Shown here in pieces: positions 20,693 to 31,000 of a stretch of 64,000 nucleotides of DNA. The notes below the pieces were generated by a model. The model was not told the DNA's origin, searched no databases, and worked only from the letters and a program-made list of their open reading frames with translations. This DNA comes from Liopterus haemorrhoidalis. Taxonomy: Eukaryota; Arthropoda; Insecta; Coleoptera; Dytiscidae. The stretch covers positions 21,277,713 to 21,341,712 of the forward strand of contig OZ020616.1 of assembly GCA_963971575.1 (NCBI GenBank). Reading direction: 5' to 3'. Position 1 is the first letter of the stretch. Each line of letters begins with the position of its first letter. Made by a program: the position numbers and the translations under genes.

Positions 20693-20844
20693 TGTAATGT
20701 ATTATTTTGTGTATTGGTGATAACAGAGTCAAACTCAGGGTCGGAATTGACAAGTCCGGACCAATTATTAAACAGTCTTAATCGAGCGTTTGTTGCGAAC
20801 AGTTATTTCTATACCTCACCCACGCCCGTCCTTAGAATATTACA
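20693..20844 (+). repeat. 3' LTR of the gypsy element
   Basis: 152 bp, identical to the 5' LTR, followed by the ATTAT target duplication. Confidence 0.95.
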
Positions 20845-21932
20845 ATTATGTTTCGAAATACTGGGGCCTGGATCTTCCATATTTTATATATTTTAATATA
20901 AAATTTAATTCGGTAAACATGTATAAATTGTTTTTATAGAATTAAACTTTATTTTAATTAAAATCACTCTCCTTTACATAACCTATAAAAGTTACACAAA
21001 CAAATAATTCACAACAGACTATGTTCGCTGCATAAACAACCGTTCGCTGGATTGGCTAGTAGTCTCATGCGTCAGTTAGAAAGGATTATGACGTCACACG
21101 TCGTTTTCGCGCGCTACATACATTTTTGATTTTTTAAAGCCTTCAAATTAAAAAAAAAAAAATTAAAAACTGTTTTTTATGTTTATATACAACAAGAGGA
21201 ATATAATAAAAAAATAAAAAAAAATCATGCCTATCCCCTATTGAACACCAATAAGTAAAAATTTCGTAGCTGGGCCAACTGATAGTGGACAGGGCTCGTA
21301 TACTTAAAAATGTATATTTGCTGTTGGATATTGATATTTATATCAAAACCAAAAAGAGATGATAATTTCTATATGTGTTACTAAAAAAAAAAAATAATTG
21401 TTAATCCGTGTATCAAAAACTTTCATTTGATATTCTTCAAAATTTTACAATTATTTTTTTTTTTTTCGATAAATACATATTTGTATATATTTTGCACGGG
21501 ATATATTTTTGTCTTTGTATTTCTCATAAATGTGCCACAATTTCTACCGAACAGACAGACTCATGTGACGGAATAAATATTTCTTGGTTGTACGAGTATT
21601 TTAAATTTGTTAAATTTTAATTTCATTGGACCTTAAGGGAGGCACGTACCCTCTGTGCCCCCCCCCTAAATACGCCACTGTCTCTGACATAAATTCTGTA
21701 GGGTGACGAAAGCTATGTTTACGTATGCTTTGCGTATGTTTGAGAGTCGAAAATCAATATTGATTAAAATTAAGACGTTCCTAAGTCACGTCATGTTCAA
21801 ACATTCTGTACGAAATCATTAAAATTTGTAGAACTTATTTTCTTTTTGCTAATCTAAGTTGGCCAAACTGTTAACAGAATGAAATATATCAGTTTTTATG
21901 TTTTGATATTTGATATTATTATTAAAACTAAC

Positions 21933-22221
21933 CTGAATTATCAAAACTTGCTAATTTACTAGAATAACGATGTTGATATCCCAGAGTGCCAAGATTGTTC
22001 TCATCAATTGTCTCGTAATGGTCCTCTGCTTCGACTAGATGCGGTTGCGGGGGTGGAGGAACCGGTGGTGGCAGATGTGGCCCCGCACGATATGAACAAG
22101 TACCATCAGATACGTAATGTTGAGTTCCACCTCTAGGTGTCAGTGCTGCCCATACCATACGATTATCCCCAATATCACCAGTTGCTTGGTGTATTCGGGA
22201 TTTGGCTGTTGCTGTTGGAAC
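21933..22221 (-). CDS. Middle coding exon of the single-pass membrane protein (residues 130-226)
   Basis: The exon lies between an acceptor (…TTTGATTTACAG) and a donor (CAG|GTTAGT) on the minus strand. It enters in phase 0, as the exon at 32510-32897 requires, and leaves one base over, as the exon at 11343-11593 requires. It encodes cytoplasmic tail: basic and polar sequence, then LPPPVPPPPQPH (a proline helix that could bind SH3 or EVH1 domains), then HYETIDENN and a Tyr/Ser-rich stretch HRYSSKLASF. The Tyr residues are candidate phosphorylation sites. No transposon similarity. Confidence 0.75.
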
Positions 22222-22352
22222 CTGTAAATCAAACTGAAAGACGTTAGATTTTATTAATTTCTGTGCATTAGCGTATATCACGTGATATACGCCATGTTTG
22301 ATCATATGATCATACCCAATGAGGTAGTATAACATAGAGACTGAACGAGGAC

Positions 22353-23036
22353 GAGTTGTTATGAAGCTAACACCTCTTTAGGCGGGGAAACGGGGGCTGC
22401 CCCGAGGAGTTGTACAGTTTGCATACATCAATGTTTTACCGATAAAAATTGGAAGTAAAAATATATTTTTTTAATACTGTAAACTGTAAATTTTAATAAA
22501 ATAAATTTCATAAATAATATTAAATTAACCTGAATTTATTAGTATATATTTAAGATAATTAGTAGGTTTCTAAATTACATACATTTAAAATATAATATGA
22601 TTTTTTCTTTCTAAATTTAAAACAGGCATACATATATTAAATCATTTATTCCATGATAAATTAAAATTTAGCTGACAAATTATAAAGATGTATATCTATT
22701 AATCAATGCTGGGTAAAATAATTTTTTAAGGAAAAACTATGTGTAACATTTTAATGTAACATTACTTTTTAGTATTTAATATACTACGTAGTTGAAATAC
22801 AGTTCGCAATTCTTAAAATGCAATTTACGGCAATATTATTAAAAGTTGAAAGATGATGAAAAGGTAAAATAGTGAAATAGAAAAAAATAACACAACAAAA
22901 CAATCATAAACACAATATGGCGCCGGCATTTTTCTTAGCAATAGCTGAATAAAATAAATGTAAATTAGGCAAATTGTTCTACTCCTCGGGGCGAATCCCC
23001 CTTTCGTCTCCATAGGATCTTGGCTTCATAACAAAC
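22353..23036. mobile_element. Inverted-repeat element with GC-rich subterminal arms
   Basis: GTTATGAAGC at the left is mirrored by GCTTCATAAC at the right. Inside, GCCCCGAGGAGT near 22398 is mirrored by ACTCCTCGGGGC near 22980. The middle is AT-rich and non-coding. It sits about 130 bp upstream (minus strand) of the middle exon. The target duplication is not clear, so the family is unassigned. Confidence 0.5.
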
Positions 23037-23279
23037 AGTGCTAAGGCATAGAGCGTGCTGTGTCTATTCATATGACGTCAATGATCATACCTATTTTTAA
23101 TATTTCTATGTTGCTTATCCTAGCCAAATTATTAAGCCGACCAACAGAGATAGAAATAAATGTACACTGATAGCGATACGCGTGTACGTTGGTTTAGATA
23201 TTATAGTTAGTTTACAATATAAATAAATAGAAATTGTAATGATACATTTATTTAATAAATAAATAAATAAATAAAAAAG

Positions 23280-23345
23280 ATTGTAACGCAGTTGGTTAGT
23301 GTGTGGCTAGCCTTGCTTAAGTTCAGCTCCCGATGCCGGCAAACA
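23280..23345 (+). repeat. tRNA-derived SINE-like segment
   Basis: GTTGGTTAGTGTGTGGC resembles a Pol III A box region, and AGTTCAGCTCCC about 35 bp later resembles a B box. An AAATAAATAAATAAATAA tract precedes it. It lacks a full tRNA fold. Confidence 0.35.
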
Positions 23346-23803
23346 TTTTTCAAATCGCTTCCCAGTCGTTCTCTTTCGGAGAGCGGAGAGCCGAAGTATG
23401 TTTGCATATATTCGGTACATAATCCCAGAAACTTGTCAGGTTTCAGTTAATTTATTTTTTATATTAGGTGCGTTTTTTAAATACCGTATTCTTCTACACG
23501 TTAAAAGCGATTAATTACATGTTAATTTATGGGTAATTCGTGTCGTATTGGGTTTCGTTAAATCACATTTTGATCTTCCATGAATATAATTAGCACGTGA
23601 CTCGCGGGTCACGTAGCCAATATTTCATGCTCGTGAGCAAGCTTGAACGAACCACAAAAATCGCTCACGTGCTTAAATCTAGTTCAGAACCCACTTAAAC
23701 TGTGGGTATCACAAATATATGATCTGAGATACATGCAACACGCACTACATAAGTGTATAAGGGGACATCACCACGTAGAAGGTAAATAAGCATTGATAAA
23801 AAG

Positions 23804-23856
23804 ACTTTTGAATATTTATTAAATATGGTTAATATATTTAATAAATATTCAAAAGT
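23804..23856. repeat. Perfect 23-bp hairpin
   Basis: ACTTTTGAATATTTATTAAA plus three bases (23804-23826) is followed by a 7-base loop and its exact inverted copy (23834-23856). Function unknown. It may be a template-switch product rather than a regulatory structure. Confidence 0.9.
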
Positions 23857-24255
23857 AACAACCTAAAAAATTAACTTGACATTGGTAAATGGAAAATACA
23901 GGATTGAATAAAAGTTTGCAGGTTAGAATTTTATTTCGTTCTGTTGGTTATGTTGTTAATTTTGAGTATGAATATATTAATTTTGAACGGAAGCATAAAA
24001 TTAAATACTTATATGCATATCATACATATGAAACTGGAAATAGGACAAAAAGTCTGTCCGGAAATAACAATTTCAAAATCTTAAATAAATTTAACTTATT
24101 CATGTGATTCTCATACGATAATAATTTTTATCCCACAAATTCCAATATAATATTTTTGTAACGTTTAAAATGATTCTATTTCATACGGTATAGATGATTA
24201 ACGATATCAGATGAATTATGTCATAAAGTTAGTAAAAACCTTAAAAATGAAATAA
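23857..24255. other. No recognised feature
   Basis: AT-rich intronic DNA. A 72-codon plus-strand frame (23889-24107) has no similarity I recognise. Confidence 0.3.
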
Positions 24256-24436
24256 AGTCTCTTCCAAACTATTAGGCGGAACTAACCGGAATTTTCATTT
24301 TTGTAAGTTGTCATTAGCTATTTATTTATATATTGAAGTTGGCTTTTTCTGAACAAAATGATCAAAAGCTTCAATCAATCGGTAAAAGTAACTAGAATTG
24401 AAAATCTAGTTCCGCCTAAACCAAAGGAACAGATTT
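24256..24436. mobile_element. MITE family J, copy 2
   Basis: AGTCTCTTCCAAACTATTAG at the left and the mirrored CTAGTTCCGCC…GGAACAGATTT at the right match the termini of the MITE at 15178-15580. At 181 bp it is less than half the size of that copy. Confidence 0.7.
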
Positions 24437-24589
24437 AGTTCTAAATATCAAATAAAAATAATACACGAATGTTATGAATGAATAATTAAAATTAGTCAAA
24501 ACTCTTCATAAATAAAGTTATAATTGTTGTTTTTCATCAATATAGATGTCAGTCATACATAATATCAAAACTGGACTGGCAAAGTTTTC

Positions 24590-24680
24590 CAGCATTGGAA
24601 TAAATCGGCCCCATTAGGTCAAGAGCTGGCCTTATTTGATCAAGAGCCGGCCCCATTGATTCAAGATTCGGTCCTATCGG
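24590..24680. repeat. Short degenerate tandem repeat, ~27-bp unit
   Basis: About three to four units share ATCAAGAGCCGGCCCCATT-like sequence (24605-24675). They stand out as GC-richer than their surroundings. Confidence 0.5.
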
Positions 24681-24959
24681 GATCGGCCCACCGGGATATT
24701 GCTCGGTTGGCCAGACCGCCACTACATAATAGGCGTTTACGTTTAGTCAACCAGATCAATCCGAGCGATCCAAGTGCTCCCGATCCGTTCGTAAAGTGAG
24801 TCGAATAGCAGTATTTCGAAAGCGGCTTCATTAGAGACCAGGTGCGGACAAACCTAAGCAAATAGATGCATTCCGTATATGCATTGACCATCTTACTTAA
24901 ATGTCATAATTATTTAATTTCATTCCGGGAAAATCCCAAATAATAACGTCATATACCTT

Positions 24960-26313
24960 TTTTTATTTTATTTTTGTAATTTACAGGTCCGATTTAGTTG
25001 AGAGCGATATAAAAAGTGTCAAAATAATACGAAGTTGAAACTTTACACATTTCGGCCGCTATCTTAATTTCGGCGCACCTCAGAGAAAAATTCCGCACAT
25101 ATTCTTGTATCCTAGGATATATCCTACAGATTTAGCACGAATTGGAACAAAATGTTAATATACGCAGATTTGCAGTGTTAGAGTTTGTCATCCATGTCTC
25201 AAATTTGGGAAAAAAATATATCAAAATTTTAAATTTTCGCCATTTTGATAACAGATTCGTAATCTATGACATCAAGTTAAGAGAAAACGAACCATATCAT
25301 ACGAAATTCGTTAGCCATTTCGGAAATCACTTATTTGCATCTGAAAATGAATTATGGCGGTATCTTGTAAACTTAGCGACGGATATTGGCGTGCGACGCA
25401 GCAAATTGTAGCTAAAGGTTCATTCTACGAATTTGTTTTAGCTATTTCGCTCTATCATAAAAATTAGTTATTGTTATCGTAATTGACGTTCTTTTTTCGC
25501 CGTCATCTTGAATATGCCTCCTTTCACAAATAGGTGCTGTGGGTCAAAATGATTTAAATTTTTTAGACCGGGAGCTCATGACATTTTTGGTCTCCGATTT
25601 CATACAGCATGCCTTTTGGAGGAGAGAATATTTACCCTGTGACAACAAAAATGGGATGGTACTAAACCCCTGCACGCTTTCCGTGCATAGGGAAAATTGC
25701 ATTTCCACTTGCAATTTTTTTTTGTGGTTTTCTCTGATTTAATATTGCTTGCCCTTTTGTCAAAAGAAAGTTATAACAAATTAAAAGTCTTTTAATTATA
25801 GGCATGCTGTATGAAAACGCGGAAAATCCTATTTTTTTATTACAAGATCACATGACCATTTGAGCCCTTTGGGACCCTCCGAATCGCATGCATATATTTA
25901 AAAGACTTTAAATTTGTTATAACTTTCTTTTGACAAAAGGGCAAGTAATATTAAATCAGAGAAAAGCACAAAAATTTTGTGTTTAAGTGGAAATGCAATT
26001 TTCCCTATGACCGGAAAGCGTGCAGGGGTTTAGTACCATCCCTTTTTTGTTGTCACAGGGTAAATATTCTCTCCTCCAAAAGGCATGCTGTATGAAATCG
26101 GAGACCAAAAACTGTCATGTCTATTTACAAAGAACACGTGTGCCAAATGGCATTCCATTTTCATCAAGTGCAGTATAAACGTAAAATATGGTGCGTAGGC
26201 ACTAGACTAAGCAGAACAAATTTTCTTTGAGATCTCAATGTTTCACGGAAAATGTTAACGTTTGACACCATTTTAATTTTGCTTATTTTGCTTTATTTCA
26301 GATTAGAAATCGT
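24960..26313 (+). repeat. Interspersed repeat family H, copy 1, split by a fold-back element
   Basis: Blocks such as TAGCTATTTCGCTCTATCAT (25439) and CGTGTGCCAAATGGCATTCC (26139) recur in inverted orientation within 50886-51612. The repeat is non-coding. It is interrupted at 25577-26119 by an inverted-repeat element absent from the sister copy. Confidence 0.65.
25577..26119. mobile_element. Fold-back element, two ~220-bp near-identical inverted arms
   Basis: The left arm (25577-about 25795) and right arm (about 25893-26119) are inverted copies with only a few differences. They share CATGACA, GGTCTCCGATTTCATACAGC and GGGTAAATATTCTCTCCTCC, and about 100 bp lies between. Transcribed, it would form a long hairpin RNA. 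No coding capacity. It interrupts a copy of repeat H. Confidence 0.85.
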
Positions 26314-26607
26314 CAGTAGCGGCGCTAGCGGGGGGTGGGGGGCGATTCCCCTTAAATATTATTCGTGCCTCCCAGATACGCTTGGAAAGAATTAAAAAGT
26401 TTAGATAAAACTAAGCGCCCGGTTCATTTTGGGAATATTACGAATTGTGAAAGATGGAAGCGGGTCAAGGGCCGCTTACGACCCGCTTTCATCTTTTGAA
26501 AATTGAAAACCATCATATTTTCATTATCATTTATAACGATAATAAAATGGTGCCCCCATTAAATGTTTCCTGGTGCCCCAGGATTTTAATGGCTACTGCC
26601 GCCACTG
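26314..26607. mobile_element. hAT-type MITE, imperfect 8-bp TSD (GAAATCGT / GAAATCAC)
   Basis: CAGTAGCGGCGCTAGCGGGG at the left is mirrored by TGCCGCCACTG at the right. The flanking octamers agree at six of eight positions. It splits a hAT-transposase-derived exon from its probable splice acceptor. Confidence 0.65.
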
Positions 26608-26796
26608 GAAATCACATTGATGATTTCAAAACATATGTCCCTCTGAACTTTTTTAAGTATGCTCCAATTACGTCCGTAGACAAAGAAAGGAGCTTCTCCA
26701 TTTATGAAACAATAGTAAAAAATAGGAATCAATCATTTACAGTAGAAAACATTGAAAAATATGTAATTGTAAATTGTTATAAACCTATAATTTACC
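26608..26796 (+). pseudogene. hAT transposase dimerisation-domain fragment
   Basis: The frame reads ...YVPLNFFKYAPITSVDKERS FSIYETIVKNRNQSF..., matching the C-terminal dimerisation region of hAT transposases (pattern P.TS.D.ERSFS.YK.I...R). A pyrimidine tract ending TTTATTTCAG lies at 26292-26301. Joined across the MITE insertion, it would give an acceptor followed by ATTAGAAATCACATTGATG in frame, so this may have been a genuine exon. The rest of the transposase is absent. Confidence 0.75.
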
Positions 26797-26840
26797 AGTC
26801 AGACTTAATCATTGGATTACTGGTCTGACTGGTAAATTAT
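26787..26840. repeat. Perfect 18-bp hairpin
   Basis: ATAATTTACCAGTCAGAC (26787-26804) and its exact reverse complement (26823-26840) flank an 18-base spacer. It lies at the end of the hAT fragment and overlaps its last codons. Confidence 0.9.
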
Positions 26841-27429
26841 TAATTATATGATTGATTTATTATTATTTTGGAAGATATAAATAAAATAGGTACCATATTT
26901 GTCTTTTTTGTCGTGCTTTTCACTTTTTGCACATTTTATAGTTTTCTGCGTTTTTTGAGATTTTTTTGTATTTTTCGTTTTTTTTTCTTCTTCATTTTAG
27001 GTACTTTTATTCGCTTTTTCGTGCTTTTTATAGGCACTTATATTTGAAAAAATAATTCTTATAAATCCGCGCTCTAATAATAATTTTTAATATGATATAT
27101 TTCAACAATTCATAACTTACTTGCGAAATGATAGTTCACCACCCTTTTTATACGTTTCCATATAATTGGAGGCACTACAAGAGTGTACCATTTTCAAAAA
27201 TTGTATTTCTGAAATGCCGAAAGAGATGAAGCACGTTAATATAATGATTTTTACAAATGAAAACAACAAACACGGTTATAATAATACAAGCGCTATATGA
27301 CTGCTAATGTTTCTTGCCTAATCGTGACGTCACAACAGCAATAGATAAACGTGTGTTTTTCTAAGCTTAAACCAGGGGTCAAGTAAAGTGTTAAGTAAAT
27401 TTAAAAAAATGTAGAAAAACTAGCACTAG
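26841..27429. other. No gene seen; T-rich intronic sequence
   Basis: It contains a T-rich low-complexity stretch (26900-27030) with repeated CTTTTT motifs and one TGACGTCA palindrome at 27321. No reading frame of interest. Confidence 0.4.
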
Positions 27430-28018
27430 AAAAAAAAAAATCAGCTGTGACCACCACAGGACCGACCGCCATCACAAAGTACTTGCATAAAATACATTCT
27501 AGCAGATGAGTAGAAATAACTTGGCCTAATATTTTCTAACAGAGATATTATTTATCATGACCATGAAAACGATACATATAAGTATGAAAAAATAGAAAAC
27601 TTTTCAAAAATTTTTCGTTTTATCAAAAAATGTCTCAAATAAAAGTTGTTAGTATTGCATTTATAGCTACTTTTGTTATATAATTTTTTTCGAAATATTT
27701 TTCTGTTGCTAAACTCTGCTGTAAACTCCCATTTCTAGTCAACCGATTTTTACCAAAAGTTGATCAACTCGTGCCATTGATGTAAAAGCTTAAATATAAA
27801 GTTTCATAAAAATCCTTTCAGCCGAATTTGTTCTGCACGTGTACACAGACAGACGGACGGACAGAGAGACAGACAGATAGACAGACAGACAGGCAGACGG
27901 ACAGACAGACCGACAGACATCATGCTAAAAATAGTTAAACCGTTATGTAGGGACCTCAATTCGTGGAGATCCATCGAAATTTCAAAATCGGTATGATCAC
28001 AATACCTTCTTTATATAT
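27430..28018 (+). repeat. Interspersed repeat family B, copy 1 (left part)
   Basis: It starts TCAGCTGTGACCACCACAGG, runs through the conserved TTTCTAGTCAACCGATTTTT and GTTGATCAACTCGTGCCATT, a CAGACGGACGGACAG microsatellite (27843-27922) and CGGTATGATCACAATACC, and is cut at 28018 by a DNA transposon. It resumes at 31228. Other copies: 36955-37490, 48396-49110 (inverted), 53248-53505, 55335-55870. Confidence 0.85.
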
Positions 28019-31000
28019 GAGCCGTTGATTTTGGAAGTGAGATAAGTCCATTTTGTGAACAATATGAGTTAATGTTACGTCTTATTACAAATTGAGATTA
28101 ACTTCATGTTTTTAATCATTTACAATGAATATCGACTCAATATCAGTAAAAATTCGTTACTGTTAGTTTATATGGTCAACAGTATTTCAAATGCATTGAT
28201 TTTGAAAGTGAGACAAGTCCACTCGAATAAATTCTCTCGAACCGAAACCCGACAGAGCGAGCATATTCGTGTGAGATTATGTTTCTGTTGATAAAAATTC
28301 GTATTTTATTCTTTAAAGCCGTATTCTTATTTCTTGTCATTTATTGTCATTAAGTTTTGTTTTCATTACTGTTATAATACAGAGCGATCAAGAAATCTTG
28401 TCCGTTATACAATAGTTGACAGAAACATTTAGTTATCAAACTTATTTCCAAGGACATGTATACATAGGCGTACATTCTATTTTTATTACCTTATACGAAT
28501 TGATTATTAAATGAACACTATTTTTCTCTACACGCCAATGAGTTGACAACAGGTATTAAGTTAGAAACACATATTTTCGTTGATTCTCGGGTGAGTTCGG
28601 GAGAACGAAGTAATGTGATTGGTTCTTTGTTAATTTGGGAGTTTCAGCTGTGGGTTAGAATACAGTTTTGATATTTTTAAACTCATTGTTTACTGTTATG
28701 TAACTGACAAGAAATTTTGATCGCACGGTATAAATTAGTATGAATCTTAATAATTATTTTATAGTTACATCGGACAGTGAAACTGGTAAATAAAACTTAT
28801 TGTAATATCTATAGTGTCGGACAAAAGTTAAACAACTCAATAAATAAATAGAAAAAATCATGATTAATGTCAAAAATATCACTAAATGTGTACTTACTAT
28901 CGCATTTATTCTAATTTTGTAGAAATAAAGCCCATGAATATTAATAAAAAAGGGAAAATTCTGTCATCAGAAAGTGAAAATGACTTGGAGAGAAATGACA
29001 ATATATCAAGGAAAGTCATAAAAAGACGAAGAATTCTGGAACAGTCAAATGATGTTTCTAGATACAACAAAACAAACGATGATATTTATGCCCAAAGGGA
29101 AAGGAAAGCTAAACGTAATAGTGGTAAGAAATATTACATGCAAAATGGAAAAATTATTTCTGAAAAACAGTTTGAAAATAAAAATTGCCACTGCAATAAA
29201 GGTTGTATTAATCTACTTAGCGCTGAAGAGCGGAAACAAAATTTTGGAGTCTTAGGGAATTCAATAAGAAAAAAATATATTTCTAAATGGAAAAGCTAAG
29301 AAATGCGCTACAAAAAAATTGCGGAAGAGAAAGAGAGGAACGCCAAGAACTCATAGATTTAAATACTATTTGAATATTACCCGAGCAGATATTTTGGTAT
29401 GTAAAAAGTTTTTTGTTGACTCCTTTAAAATATCTAAAGGAAGACTGGAACGTGCCCTTAAAGCAAAAAATTCAGGGGAAGATTTCCGGGGTCGAATGGA
29501 AAGTTCTTCTAGGAAAACCGATGAAAGAGAAGTAAATATCGTCAAGGAACATATTCATAGTTTCCCACAATTTGAAAGTCATTATACAAGATCTCACAAT
29601 CCAAACAGAAAATATGTAAATCCTGAATTAAATATAAGAAAGATGTACAATTTATATGTGGATAAATGTAATGAAAATAACACATAATGTTAAGGAGAAA
29701 GTTTATAGAAATATTTGTAACAAAGACTTTAATTTGCATTTCTATCATCCACGTAAAGACACCTGCCAAAAATGCGATTTGGTCAACATGAAAATTAAAA
29801 CAACATGTAATATCGAAGAAAAAGCTAACTTAATAGAACAACATGAAATTCATTTAAAAGAGGCCGAAATAGCTAGAAGATCATTACAAGAAGATACAGT
29901 GTTAATTTCAAATAATCCAGAAATGTATTTCGCTTTTACTTTTGATTTGCAAAAAGCGCTGCCGTAGCCTAGGCCCTAGACTAACAGTGTCTATTGCATA
30001 TTATAAGAGAAACATGTATGTTTTAAATCAAGGGTTCTACAATTTACATGACAATGAAGTTCATATGTATACTTAGGATGAGACCGTAGCATCGGGGGGA
30101 TCACTAGAAGTAGCTTCTTGCTGTGTAAGGCACCTACAAAACGTGACAACTCAAAAACACATTATCGCTTATAGTGATATCTGCACCGGGCAAAATAGAA
30201 ACCTAAAATTAGCCTTAATGTAGATAAAAATTGTACAGTCTAACGACAATAATATAGATATAATTAACCATAAATTTTTATTGTCGGGGCATTCATTCTT
30301 GCCCAACGATCGCAACTTTGGTGTTGTAGAAATGGAAATTCGACTAGTTTACTGTATATACCTCAGGATTATTATAAATTGATACAAAAATGTCGTAAGC
30401 ACAATCCCTTTTTAGTACATGAAATGAAAAGTGAAGACTTTTACTCTACCAAACCTCTCGAGGAGGCAATTATAAAAATAAGGAAAAACACTGATGGAGA
30501 AATAATTAACTGGTTGAATATTTCTGGATAAGATTTTTGAGAAATGCGCCATATAAAATGTTTTATAAAACGTCAATAGAAAAAGATTCACAATTTAAAA
30601 CTCTTGATTTATCACCAAAGCGCGGTAGGCCGTGTAATTTCGGAAAAATAATATTATCATCTTTATATGAAAAAACTAGGGCTATTACTAAAGAAAAATA
30701 TAAAGATATGATGGATTTATTACTTTATATACCACCCATTCATCATGAATACTTTAAAAATCTTAAAAGTTTAAACTAACAAAATATAATTTATATGTAT
30801 ACAACTTATAATTGAATATTTTTTCTTATTTTTTCAATTTTTTTCCTATAAAATTATTATTTTTTTTTTGTTTTTATTGTTATTTTTCTAACAAAGAATA
30901 AAATTATATTGAAATAAAATAAATAATTAAATACAATTTTCATTTGTTTGCTACTATAATTCCATTTCATTAAGAGAAATCAACATTTTCAGCAAATCAT

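Larger units (their letters stand above)
16354..20844 (+). mobile_element. Intact Ty3/gypsy LTR retrotransposon, identical LTRs, TSD ATTAT
   Basis: Two 152-bp LTRs (16354-16505 and 20693-20844), identical base for base by eye, begin TGTAATG and end ATTACA. The 5 bp ATTAT flanks the element on both sides (16349-16353 and 20845-20849). A primer-binding site follows the 5' LTR, a purine tract precedes the 3' LTR, and one complete gag-pol frame lies between. Identical LTRs mean very recent insertion, so this copy may still be mobile. It has no env and is inserted in a MITE inside a Tc1-like element. Confidence 0.95.
15801..21242. mobile_element. Non-autonomous element with AATAGGGGATA termini, split by the gypsy insertion
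   Basis: AATAGGGGATACGCAT at 15801 is mirrored by ATGCCTATCCCCTATT ending at 21242. Subtracting the gypsy element leaves about 950 bp. TGACGTCA palindromes occur near both ends (15993, 21088). A short frame with good initiation context (16126-16221) may be the start of a lost transposase gene. The target duplication is unclear, so the superfamily is not assigned. Confidence 0.6.
13513..21298 (+). mobile_element. Tc1-like (DD34E) transposon with ~40-bp inverted repeats, TA target
   Basis: The left end CGAGCCCTGTCCACTCAGTT is mirrored at the right end (…GTGGACAGGGCTCG, to 21298). The similarity extends about 40 bp inward through the GCCCAGCTA and GAAATTTT blocks. TA flanks both ends (511-512 and 299-300 of the respective kilobases), the usual Tc1/mariner target. 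The element carries a transposase at 13846-14931 and has itself received MITEs at 15085-15778 and 15801-21242, the latter holding a gypsy element. Confidence 0.85.
13403..21680. mobile_element. hAT-type element interrupted by a nest of insertions, 8-bp TSD TCTCTGAC
   Basis: The terminal inverted repeat CAGTGGCGTATAAAGG at 13403 pairs with ...TAAATACGCCACTG ending at 21680. Both ends are flanked by the same 8 bp, TCTCTGAC (13395-13402 and 21681-21688), the target-site size of hAT elements. Without the Tc1-like element nested in it, only about 490 bp remain, including a fragment of repeat A (21400-21620). It is therefore a non-autonomous element carrying 7.8 kb of later insertions. Confidence 0.85.

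Noticed and set aside
25142..25411. 89-codon frame in repeat H considered as a gene
   Set aside because: The same sequence in the inverted H copy (50886-51612) is not open, and the frame has no known motif.
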